From: Ciona intestinalis
Taxonomy: Eukaryota > Chordata > Ascidiacea > Phlebobranchia > Cionidae
Direction of reading: 5' to 3'
Length of the DNA: 64,000 bases
Assembly: GCF_000224145.3 (NCBI RefSeq)
Contig: NC_020168.2
Coordinates: forward strand, 2,305,171 to 2,369,170
Position 1 is the first letter of the stretch. The number at the start of each line of letters is the position of its first letter. Below, one piece after another: positions 36,864 through 51,159 of this stretch. The translations under genes were made by a program, and so were the position numbers. Under the pieces are notes generated by a model. The model had not been told where the DNA came from, did not search any database, and saw only the letters and a list, made by a program, of their open reading frames with translations.

Positions 36864-37132
36864 TCTGAACATTTTGGAATTGCTGCAGCCACAGCACTCT
36901 AAGTTTCTCTATTGTCTGCACAGGAAACCAGTCCAAACTATCAAACACGCGAAGAAGAGTATTTTCTTTGAATTGTACGACATTTCGGAAATAACAAGCG
37001 TTTAATAATCATCCAATTTAAAACGAAAAGCGTCGGTTTTGCCACTTCATTATCATTTTCTCTGGAAAGAAACAAAGTAAGGTAATAATGCTTTGTGATA
37101 CTCTATTATCGCAACTAGGGTTTGTTTTGCAG

Positions 37133-37633
37133 ATGAACAAGTCAGCACTTCTATTGTTGCTTCTCATCGGACTCCTCGTCCTCACCGTAACCACAGATGC
37201 CTGGACGATTCGTCGTCGTCGTCGTGAACATAACCATGGTCGTCGCAGATGGAGCACCGATCAAGAGCTCATGGAAAACAGTAAGCAAACATAGTAAAGT
37301 AAACGTCCGCAGTTGCACATTGGGTGCGAATTTAGGGTTTGACGTTGTTGTCATTGTCGGTGTGTGTCCTTGGGCAAGACACTTGGCATTCTATCCAGCC
37401 GAACGGTCATTTTAACTCAGAACTACACACTTTTTGCTGATGTCAAATATAATATGTGGTTAAAACACCTGTTAACGTTGTTAATAATTTAATTTAGTCC
37501 TAGTATTAATTTAATATTAATTTAATTTTTTCAAGCTTTCATTTTCAAAGTATTAATTTAATTTTTTCAAGCTTTCATTTTCAAAGTTTCAGATGAGGGA
37601 ACAGATATTGCTTCGCGTGAATCCGAAGAATAA
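37133..37633 (+). CDS. Secreted Arg-rich peptide precursor, candidate antimicrobial peptide
   Basis: Two coding exons, 37133-37280 and 37593-37633, give 62 residues. Residues 1-23 are a strong signal peptide (MNKSALLLLLLIGLLVLTVT, cut after TTDA). Next comes a very basic block (WTIRRRRREHNHGRRRW) and then an acidic tail (QELMENNEGTDIASRESEE). Signal, cationic mature peptide and acidic propiece is the layout of tunicate hemocyte antimicrobial precursors such as styelins and the Ciona hemocyte peptide families. Aromatic W at each end of the basic core fits membrane binding. Intron phase 1 closes correctly. Function is inferred from layout only; a neuropeptide or nucleic-acid-binding peptide is an alternative. 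Confidence 0.75.
37509..37586 (+). repeat. 37-bp tandem duplication before a splice acceptor
   Basis: The block TATTAATTTAATTTTTTCAA...TTTCAAAG occurs twice, start to start 37 bp apart. The second copy merges into the functional acceptor TTTCAG at 37592. Confidence 0.7.
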
Positions 37634-38334
37634 TTGCCCATTCGTGTACAGGGTGTAATCGAACTATTTAATAAATTTAGCAGCATCAAAAAATATATAC
37701 ATTGTGTTTTATATCAGTCTCCTGTTCTTTTTAAACAGTCAAGGAAATATATAAAAATGCAAAACAATTTCCAAATGGGTTTGGTTCAAAGGACCATATA
37801 TACCAATGAAAAATCAAAATTTACATACAGTAAGGTAGGGGAAGACGGGACTCGGCGTCAGGCTAAAAAAATTTCCTTTACCGGTACCCTTTCAAATATA
37901 GACGAATACAAATTTTTTTTTGGATTTAATAGAATGCCTTTTTTTATGAATGCTTACACTACAGAAATTATAAATTATTTAGTAAAGTATATTTCTGTTT
38001 ATACGGCACCTATTTTGTCTACACTGATGTAACCTGTTGATCTTCAACCAGGTAAGAATATGATGAGAGTTGTATTACCATAACCGAGCAGACACAATTT
38101 AAGTTATATTATACTGCTCAGCACGATACATTGAACTGTCTTTGAATTTAATTTTTACTACTGTAAATAAGGTTCCTGGTGCGGTTGAAATTGATCAACA
38201 GAATTGCATATAACTTTAATTTAAAATCACCTAACATTGAAAAGATCACATTTATTTTCATCTGGAAAAGGTCACTTACAAAAAATACACGGTCCAAAAA
38301 TTACCTAATATATTCATGCAATGTTACACGTAAA
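37634..38334. other. Intergenic region, convergent ends of the peptide and TACO1-like genes
   Basis: No exon was seen. A fragment with a TAGGGTGGGG-like terminus (AGTAAGGTAGGGGAAGACGG) lies at about 37,829. Confidence 0.5.
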
Positions 38335-41300
38335 TCATGTGGTTTCAATGTTTGATGTAACATTAAAAAACTCCACTTGACCCACAGTCTTATCAACTAC
38401 AGATTCTGTTAACTGTATAAGGTTTTCATACGCCTCGAGTTGATCCTCAGAAACCTCAACTGGGAAGTTTGGCACGTATTCAACATCAGCGTATTCAACA
38501 GTTATGTTTTTATCTTTCAACTCTTTTTCTACCATTTTCCAGTCAGACAAAGAGCATGTGAACTGCAAAATAATTATTACATTAAAACCTACTTAAAATA
38601 ATATATAGCATACTGAATAAATGGCACATGGTTTTAAACCATGGTGTGTGAAATGCCTGCAATGCTGTAAGCGATAGTCAATTAGTCAACCCTCAGTAGC
38701 TGTTATTCTGGCACCAGTTGTTAAAATTAGTTCTATTTTGTATTTGCGAAACATTTGGCCAATTTGGGTAAGCTTTTTTTGGCATATACCATTTAAAAAA
38801 AGTTTAAAAAGCCCTGGGCAAACCAATAAAAATTACCATGCATTATTTTGGTACATTACTTGATTTCACACAGGGAAATCATAATAAAAACCATTTTAAC
38901 CCAACATACAATAATTTTACCCGTAATTTTCCATCTTCTACTGTCGATACATCTTCAGCTCCTACTTCAATCGCAAGATCTGTATATTCTTCTTCTGACT
39001 TGTAGTCTTCGCTTGTTGGGAACGAAGTAAGAATAATGCCTTTTCTTTCAAAGTTTTGCGTTATCAGGGATTCTTGGTTAATAGAACCTTGGCTGAAAAA
39101 AATAATGTACAAATTAAGCTACAAAAACCACTTGTAATTAAAAGAGTAAATTTTATAAACAAAAATTAAAAACAAATGTCCCTTATTTATCATCACTTAA
39201 GTAACACAGCAATGTAAGAGGCTAGAATATAATATAGAGGAACAATTTCGTTTACTTCTAGACTGCTGACAAGTCACGTATTTAGCTTTGTGAGTAATAG
39301 TTTTTTGTATTATTTTTTTACTGTATGGCTGACAGTTTTTACAACCCATTAGTGACCACTGAGTTGGAACAATAGCTGTTAAGTGTCTTGCCTAAGGACA
39401 CATTTGCCCACAATGGTAGCAGCGATGAGGTTTAACCCCATAACCTTTGGGTTAGGGACAGGTGCTAAGCAAATGCGCCACCGCACCAGACCCTTTTTGG
39501 TTATCGTGATTAAAATGTAAAAGTTACAATTTTTTACTGAAATTTGATGTTTAAAATTACATGGACTATTGCCATCAGCCTTATGCCCATTTCATTATTT
39601 CCATTATGTATTTGGACATTCAGATTCTACTAGGCCCTCAGAAAGTCAAAATAACATGACATAATAAATCTCTATAAACACAAGTTATACAGCAACTTAC
39701 AAATTGGATTTACGAATGCAAAATTTTGCCTGCTGTACTGCTACTTTGATATTTTTTGCATAGCATTGAAGAATAACCACACAACCATTTGGCCCAGTGA
39801 CTGGAAGAGTAAATTCTGATGTATCCTGTATAACAAAGGCTGCCATAAGCTTTTATGTGTCTGACTTCTGACACTATTATATATTAAAACTTACACTTGT
39901 AAACATAACAGCAATTAAATTAACTTATATGTTTATAACAGTTGCCATTAGATTCCCATCTTTAGGACTCGCACAGAGTGCTTTTACCCGCCAAAAAGCA
40001 AAGGGATCACCAATGTTAATATACACATAGTCATAGACCTATATGATATTATACAAGCAAAATTGGATGCAGACTTTAAACATGTGCCCTACGCCCCTAC
40101 TGTTACACCAATATGGAAATGTTGCTCTAGTTAGACAACGACAGTGAAGTAACCATGTACGAGTACCTGTTTTTTTCTATCTAATAAACGATTAACCAAG
40201 GTAGCTGGCATTCCATCCTTCTTACACTGAGCCACGGCCCTTGCTAGAGCTGTGTTTACCTTTAAGTCATATCCGCCACTTTCTAAAACATAAATGGGAT
40301 GGTTATTAAAGTTGACAACCAATAAGGCCATAAGGATATAAATGAAACACATACAAACTTTTACACTTAATGTACCAACAGAACAAATTTATTTGGTGTT
40401 AAGGTATTGGACCAACTCTGGCCTAAATCTATTGCATGCCTACTGTTATTAACACATGGGACTATACAAAGAAGACGGAAATTTTTTTCCGCTAGGGGCG
40501 GTAATTATTTAATTTAAAAAATACGGAAAAACGAATAAAACAGCACTACAAATTGTTAACAAGTGTAAAACAAATTAATTAAATAATAAAAATACCTTTC
40601 TAAATATATAAAACACTAGTAAGAACATAATTCCCACATTAGGTCTGTTATATACGCTCTTTCGTTATGATCACTGTCCTCGAGTCTGTGGTGTAGCGGT
40701 TTGCGTGCGGTCGTGAACTCTCTTTGTTTCATTTTTACCGGGTTCGAGTCCCGCACAGTGGAATACTTTTTTTATATTTTTTTCAAGTTTTTTTGTTTGA
40801 CGAGTTTGGGGTTGGGGGTTGGGGGTTGGGGTTTAGGGGTTAGGGGCTAGTGTTAGGGGTTAGGGGTTTATATCTTATGTGTATAAACCGTGAAACTAAC
40901 TGCTCCCCTTAAAATAGAGAAACGAATTTGTCATCGCCTCCTAGCGGAAAAAATTTTCCGTCTTCTCTGTATAGCTCCATGTGTTATTAACAGCAACTAT
41001 TCCTACATATGAATTATTAGCTGTTTTATTAATATGTGGACAATTACAAACAAAAAGACAAGGGTAATATCACAATTCAAGTATAGTAAAAACAATAAAT
41101 TACCTTTCAGTGCACGTTTGACCATTCCAAGGTTTCTATGGTAAAGTCTCGCCTTGTCATTTGCAGCTTTAAGTTGAGCAGGAGTTTGCTTGTTGGGCAA
41201 CTTTATTCCATAACTTCTGGTTAATGTTAAAACACTTCCAATACAATAACAGTCACATATTGACAACCGTACATTCAAATTATTTACAGTATATGGGTTC

Positions 41301-41437
41301 AATTTCAGTTGAATGGAATGCCTTGATAAAGTTGAAGATGTTGTACACAGCGAAAACAACCTTGGAAGTACCAACGAATTGTGCGCCAAGCTTGTCGATT
41401 TCAAGCACAGCGTACGAAGAATGTTTAAGTGGAGCAT
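38335..41437 (-). CDS. TACO1: TACO1/YebC-like mitochondrial translational activator
   Basis: Five exons, 41104-41437, 40167-40282, 39701-39825, 38921-39092 and 38335-38562, code for 324 residues (human TACO1: 297). TACO1 promotes mitochondrial synthesis of cytochrome c oxidase subunit I. The first about 90 residues are rich in Leu, Ser, Arg and Thr and nearly free of acids, as in mitochondrial presequences. Family blocks: KVNTALARAVAQCKKDGMPA, GPNGCVVILQCYAKN, FERKGIILT, YTDLAIEVGAEDV, and the C-terminal VEYVPNFPVEVSEDQ...LIQLTESV. The usual GHNKWSKIRHxK-like motif at the start of the fold is not visible; SYGIKLPNKQTP stands in its place, so the N-terminal domain is diverged or exon 1 is mis-modelled. 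Intron 1 carries a composite transposon. Confidence 0.82.
39318..39497 (-). mobile_element. tRNA-derived SINE, minus strand
   Basis: Read on the minus strand it shows the head (GGTGGCGCATTTGCTTAGC) and the body (GTCCTTAGGCAAGACACTTA, ACTCAGTGGTCACTAATGGG). It lies in a TACO1-like intron, same strand as the gene. Confidence 0.75.
40684..40762 (+). ncRNA. tRNA-like pol III module inside the TIR element
   Basis: It has an A box (TGGTGTAGCGG), a B box (GGGTTCGAGTCCC) with a proper T-stem (CGGG/CCCG), and CTGTG/CACAG closing pairs. The middle is too long and unstructured for a normal tRNA anticodon arm. A T-rich run follows. It may be a SINE head or a decayed tRNA gene. Confidence 0.55.
40807..40870 (+). 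repeat. G-quadruplex-prone, TTAGGG-like tract
   Basis: Eight runs of four or five G, first spaced by TT and then as TTAGGGG units, resembling metazoan telomere repeats. Confidence 0.85.
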
Positions 41438-42406
41438 GTTAAATTATAAACAATTCAAAGTAATGATGCCATATTAAAATTCTTGTTTCTTCTTTCTGTC
41501 CTGCATTCAGTAAGGAAAACAAAAGTTAAACAAGAAAATCCGAACTGATTTTATGTTTCTTGAAAGTTTTTTATTTTAACTGTACACCTGACTGTACCCC
41601 TTGACTTTGTGTCTACTGTTTATTCGGTGTTACATTGTGTGGAGCCCTTTACCCGCAGACGCCATGTTTGACCCCGTAATTTGAATGAATGTAACTTATA
41701 TAATATATATACTCGTAGCCGGGTACTTTTTTTCATACTTTATCAGTGAGTGTATTTTTTGTTTGTTGTTGTATTGCAAACAAGTTAGACAACCAATTGG
41801 TGCCCAGCGGACTGCAATGACGGTTTATCCCAAAGGCACAAACACCTGCATTGGTAGCAGCAGAGTATACTACTACAGAGTATACTACTATAGTTTAGTA
41901 TACTCAGGTAGGAGCATCCAGCAGTAAACCAAGTACTCTGTTGGTTCGGATGCCAGAGTTGTAAGCAACCAGCCATGCGAAGCTGGACGATTTGATAACA
42001 CATTTTACCACCCAAAATATGTTTGCGGTGTCGACATTATATTGTATTGCACAATTATCTTAATAGTTCTGAATAAGCAATAATACATTATCTTAAAAGT
42101 AAAACAATAAAAAGTGAAGAAAATTGGGAAATGAAAGCACACAGGAACAAAATGAATGTTTATAATCATCTTATTCGCTGAAAAAATACTTAACATCATA
42201 CATCTCACAAAAATTCAGCTTTAGCTGGTAAAAGGTTACGGGAAACAATGCACTTGATAAACGAATCAAAATTAGCAATAATTGATAACATACAAAACAC
42301 AGCATTCTATGAGCACTGAAACTAGAAAGGTGATTGAGTAACAGTGTATGTTGTGACACCATAAGCAAACTGACATTGCACATTTCAAACACTTTTGGTA
42401 TTAGAA
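41438..42406. other. Intergenic region between the TACO1-like and ADAP-like genes
   Basis: A SINE fragment (41684-41870) and small direct and inverted repeats around GAGTATACTACTA (41861-41905) are present. No exon was recognised. Confidence 0.55.
41684..41870 (-). mobile_element. SINE fragment, minus strand
   Basis: The tail TATAAGTTACATTCATTCA lies at the left, and body words (GTGCCTTTGGGATAAACC, CTGGGCACCAATTGGTTG) follow on the minus strand. The head is lost or replaced. Confidence 0.55.
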
Positions 42407-47013
<4,607 letters not shown>

Positions 47014-48317
47014 AGTTGTTTGTTAGTAGGTACAATACCACTTGTTTATTAAGATGAGCCACAACAAATTTTACATTATTTGGATCAAACATAAAAAGCA
47101 GAATAAAAATTAACACTATTGACCTACACAACAATCTGAAATGCAAAAAATAATTTAAAAAAAACATTACTTTACTATTCCAAATATGTCTTGCCTAAAT
47201 CTAAGTATTAAGGTTGCCATACAATTTACATTTGTAAATTCACAACATTTGATTCGAAATTGTTTGCCCATACCCACCATTAGGTGTAACGGTGTAAGGT
47301 GATGTGATCCACACTTTTAATATACAATTACCATATTATACAAGCAACATTGGATTTGAACTTTTGGCTTGTTTTACCTTTTATAATTAGATTGTCTCTT
47401 CTGACCTTATACTTACCCATTGCATATCATACAAATGAAAAAACAGTAAACAGGAATCAAATGGTGCGAATTCTACAAATGGGAATTATAAAGCTATAGT
47501 ACTTTTAGATTATTAAAATTTTAGATTATTAAAGTTCAAGCAGTCAACATCTGTGAAGCACTGCAATGAGGACGGACTGCGTTATGATCCAATCTGTCAC
47601 ACAACCCCTTTTAATTTCTATATAAAATTGTGTTCGTAAAACAGCACATCAAACGTCTTTCCCATGGCAATAAGCGCCATCGCCGTCGAAGAAATGGACG
47701 AACAAAACGGATACAAATAAAACTTAACGAATAAAACGTAGACGAGTTTCACGCATGCAATATATTTATTGCTGAGAGCCTGAGACGCTAGCTTTTCAGC
47801 TTTACTGGCTATTTAGTCGAAGAAGACTACACAATGAAACTGTATTCATCCATAGTGTTTTTAAATCACTCACTTATTTGAAGCATCAGCATATACTGAA
47901 CTGATAAACGCTACACGCCAAAACGCTGTCTGTACAAAACCAACGTCCAAAACCACCAGCAGCGGTAAAGAAAACAAAACAATAGAACAACTGAGTCACG
48001 TTCTACTCCAGTGCACAAAACATATTTCCGTATAGCGTTCTTTTGCACCACACACGGGGTCTTAAACAAATTATATTCCACTGCCGTGTACACGTTCGTG
48101 CTGTTGTAACAAAACGATATATTGAAAAACATTTTGCATATACGTGAAGTAATATTTCAAGAGATCATAGGTGAGTCTGATGTTTATGATGCAAAATTGT
48201 GTCAGATATATCAAATATATATAAGAATGTTTTGCAAACTTCGTTGTTTAGATCAGACGCACGAAAGTAAATAAAAAATAAGAAAACGTAATGAACGAAT
48301 TTTAATCAGGTTCATCA
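47014..48317. other. Intergenic region 5' of the ADAP-like gene
   Basis: AT-rich, with no supported exon and no recognised repeat. A near-duplicate of TTAGATTATTAAA occurs at about 47,505-47,535. Confidence 0.5.
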
Positions 48318-48389
48318 GCCTCTATAGCTCAGTGGCAAAGCACTAGTCTCGTAAGCTAGGGGCCGTGGGTTCAAATCTCACTGGAGGCG
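48318..48389 (+). tRNA. tRNA-Thr (anticodon CGU)
   Basis: A full cloverleaf: acceptor stem GCCTCTA/TGGAGGC, D arm GCTCAGTGGCAAAGC, anticodon stem CTAGT/GCTAG with the 7-base loop CTCGTAA (anticodon CGT), and T arm GTGGG-TTCAAAT-CTCAC. Boxes A and B are intact. No intron. The D stem has one weak pair. Confidence 0.88.
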
Positions 48390-48635
48390 CGAGGCAGTTT
48401 GATTTGTAATTTAACAAAATATTCTTGTATTTTCAATAATTTAAAGCTTGCATTTCAATAATTTATCAATGATGCTTATAAAAGAAAAATTGACAAGCCG
48501 ACATACGACCCCAATGTCATGCTGAAGTGGGGTGAGATGGGATACCTTTAGCAACTATAATTCAAAAACGTCGTATAATTAAAAAATATTTATTTTTACT
48601 ACCCAAGGAGATGAGAAAATAGACCAAAAAAGACA

Positions 48636-48829
48636 GTACAGTGGGCAGGAGATAGGACACCTTTGTACTATATTTTCTCGTCTCATTTGGTAGTAAACGA
48701 AGAACATACAAAAAATTATAAAACTATATCCCAACGACTCTAATAGACATTTTTAGTTGTTTAAAACACGATCAGGATAATTGGATTTCATGTGCTAAAG
48801 GTGTCCCACCTTCCCCCATCCTACTATAT
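48636..48829. repeat. Short TAGGGTGGGG-family MITE
   Basis: Starts CAGTGGGCAGGAGATAGGAC and ends CCCACCTTCCCCCATCCTAC. A broken relative (GTGGGGTGAGATGGGATACC) lies just before it at 48,525. Confidence 0.75.
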
Positions 48830-48909
48830 ATCCTATCTTACCCCACACTACTATATGTTGATACAGTATTTCAGTCAAGGCTAATTTAACTCATTCTGAA
48901 CATAACATA

Positions 48910-49101
48910 TAGTACTGTGGGGTAAGGAAGGATACCGTTAGCACATGCTATATATATGCTTATCGTGTTTTGAAGAATTTACAACGCTCCTTTTTTTAGT
49001 CGCGCCGCACCATCATATGATTGTGTAAATATTCTTCGTTTACTAAAATAAGAGACGAAAAACGAGAATAAAAACATGTTTCTACTTATCCCAACCTACT
49101 G
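48910..49101. repeat. Short TAGGGTGGGG-family MITE, diverged
   Basis: Starts TAGTACTGTGGGGTAAGGAA and ends TTCTACTTATCCCAACCTAC. Confidence 0.65.
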
Positions 49102-49130
49102 GAACATATAGTAGTATAGGGGAAGATCGT

Positions 49131-49415
49131 CCGGCGTCGTGGCTCAGTGGTTTAGGCGTCTGCATCGAGAACCGAAGGGCCCCGGTTCGATGCTCGACGG
49201 CGGTACTAACACTGATCGGCGTATGTGTCCTTGGGCAAGACACTTAACGGACATTGCTCCAACCCAGCGGTCACTTATGGGTTGTCCAAATTACAGTCAT
49301 ACACAGGAAAAAACAAACAATTACCCACAAAGTTGCATATATGTGGTGACTCGCTGCCCAGACGAGGATAAACCTTCCGTGGAAGTGCGTCCGGTTGTGA
49401 CGTTGTGAGTACAAG
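49131..49415 (+). mobile_element. tRNA-derived SINE, plus strand
   Basis: A box TGGCTCAGTGG and B box CGGTTCGATGC are followed by the family body (GTCCTTGGGCAAGACACTTA, CAACCCAGCGGTCACTTATG, GACGAGGATAAACC). Head and body are well kept; no CATT tail is seen. Confidence 0.8.
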
Positions 49416-49449
49416 TGTAGTTCTCGAATGATGTTCGCGAATCGTGTGA

Positions 49450-49707
49450 GAACGAGTTCGCAGAAATAGTCCGCAGATGGAGTCCTATATATACGGGTCA
49501 AGAATCGGGACAAACAACGGAACTTGGTCGGACCGGAGAACGAGTTCGCAGAAATAGTCCGCAGATGGAGTCTTACGGGTCAAGAATCGGGACAAAAAAC
49601 GGGACTTGGTCGGAACGGAGAACGAGTTCGCAGAAATAGTCTGCAGATGGAGTTCTATATATACGGGTCAAGAATCGGGACAAAAAACGGGACTTGATCG
49701 GAACACT
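49450..49707 (+). repeat. Tandem repeat, three units of 82-88 bp
   Basis: Units begin GAACGAGTTCGCAGAAATAG at 49450, 49538 and 49620. The middle unit lacks the TATATA word present in the outer two. It starts shortly after a SINE. Confidence 0.85.
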
Positions 49708-50953
49708 GGAGTCGGAGGAACATGATAACAAGAACTTCACTACCGCGAGCACGTCACTTCCGGACGTACAAGGGTGTTGGGGTAATGGGCCAAGTCTGGC
49801 CTAAATCCCAGGTCCTCACAGACCTCACCCATACAGAATAGAAAAAATAGAAATAGGGGAAGATAGGACACTTTTACATTTTATTTTCTCCTCCCATTTG
49901 GTAGCAAACAAAGAACATTTAAAGAACTTTAATTCAAATTAGGATGTACTTAATTAAAACAAATTAATATTTATTTGATAGTAAAGAATTTTTATTGTCA
50001 CGCTTTACTTGCGGTTCGGGGAATGCGTGCAAGTGAAACGCGAATTGCTCGTCATTTGTTTGAACATTCCTCCTTTAAATTACAATTAATTTATTTGTCC
50101 TGTACTTCGGTAATTTTGGCGCGATTGTGTTGACAACGTTATTGGGCGTGTCTCAAAAGTTTAACAACCCCAATAATTACATATTATCCGAAAACGCATG
50201 AGATATATACGTCATGTATTGGTATGATGTAAACTACGAACTAAAACAAATTGCAGCACAAACATATACAAAAGAGCGTGCCCGAACTCCCATTAACATA
50301 TATACATATATGTTAATTGATTATACACATAGTTGATTTAAACAATACGGTATAGACTTTTATTGGCAATATCAGAAAGAAAGATCGGTTAATATATTGT
50401 TGCACAAAGGCTGATATAATACAATACCATATGCACTTTTATAAGAACAGATTGTTGAATTATACTACATTTTTTATAAAGCTAAATAGACTTCTGAATC
50501 TTGAGATTTTCAGCAAATAATTAATGTCAAAGTTTAATGGCCGATGAATTTATTTTTGTGGTCATCGCAACCTGGTGATTTATGTCGTGTTATGGTTTCG
50601 ACAGTTATGAGCGATCCAGTCGGAGAGATCACGCGGGCGTGGTAGGGAGTCAAATAAACACGGCTTGTTGCACGTGTCTATTCGTCAGAAACGAGCGATT
50701 ATATCAAGAGGGCAGTGCTGTTAGAACTTTTTTTTTCAATGTGAATAATACGGCTCGCGTCATAGATCAGACTTACGGAGAGTAGATTTTGTATACTGGT
50801 CAAAGTGGTAAAAACGGAATGTATATCGCCTATTAAACTACTTCAATGACGATTGATTATACTACGGCGAGTTCGAAATAAGAAAAAGAGAAAGGGATTA
50901 CTACACTGAGCGCCGTCATGCCGTATTAATACCACTTTCCCAGGTCGGTAAAT

Positions 50954-50961
50954 TATAAAAG
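50954..50961 (+). promoter_or_regulatory. Candidate TATA box of the ZP-domain gene
   Basis: TATAAAAG, 206 bases before the ATG at 51160. No splice acceptor is needed between them, which would give a leader of about 175 bases. Confidence 0.5.
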
Positions 50962-51159
50962 GTGATGTTTTTGAACAGACCACTTCAAACTGGGTGAACA
51001 GAAGTTTCGAGACGATAAGAAGCGATCAAAGAATGTTTAATTAGTTTTGTCTGTAAAGGAAATTTTGAATTTTATTACACAAAAGTTCTGCTGATTAAAA
51101 TCTGTAAGGACGAGGGTCGAAGGTTTCAGTCTTTAGTGTTGGAATAGCATTTCGCAAAC

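Larger units (their letters stand above)
35264..37132. other. Divergent intergenic region, thiolase / small peptide gene
   Basis: The two genes point away from each other. Two TAGGGTGGGG-family MITEs (36211-36370 and 36531-36706) lie in the middle. The promoter and 5' untranslated exon of the peptide gene fill the right end. Confidence 0.6.
40453..40983. mobile_element. 531-bp TIR element with tRNA-like module and G-rich telomere-like tract
   Basis: Inverted ends of about 50 bp begin CACATGGGACTATACA on the left and mirror as the inverse on the right (both include AGAAGACGGAAA and TTTTTTCCGCTAGG). TTATTAA flanks both sides (40446-40452 and 40984-40990). Inside lie a tRNA-like unit (40684-40762) and a tract of eight G-runs (40807-40870). 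No protein frame. It sits in intron 1 of the TACO1-like gene. The superfamily is unclear. Confidence 0.8.
48390..51159. other. Repeat-rich intergenic region before the ZP gene
   Basis: It contains three or four MITE copies, a SINE (49131-49415), a three-copy tandem repeat (49450-49707), a partial MITE at about 49,848 and, at the right end, the ZP-gene promoter. No exon was recognised between 49,930 and 50,950. Confidence 0.55.

Noticed and set aside
40684-40762. Functional tRNA gene
   Set aside because: The B box and T arm are good, but the anticodon region does not fold and the unit lies inside a transposon.
41195-41290. Possible 71-bp intron in TACO1-like exon 1 (GTAAAT...CCAG)
   Set aside because: Removing it shifts the frame and leads to a stop, while the unspliced frame stays open into the conserved part.
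47911-48132. 73-codon minus-strand frame
   Set aside because: No recognisable domain and no splice or promoter support.
50582-50785. 67-codon plus-strand frame before the ZP gene
   Set aside because: No signal peptide or motif; it lies upstream of the candidate TATA box and has no exon partner.
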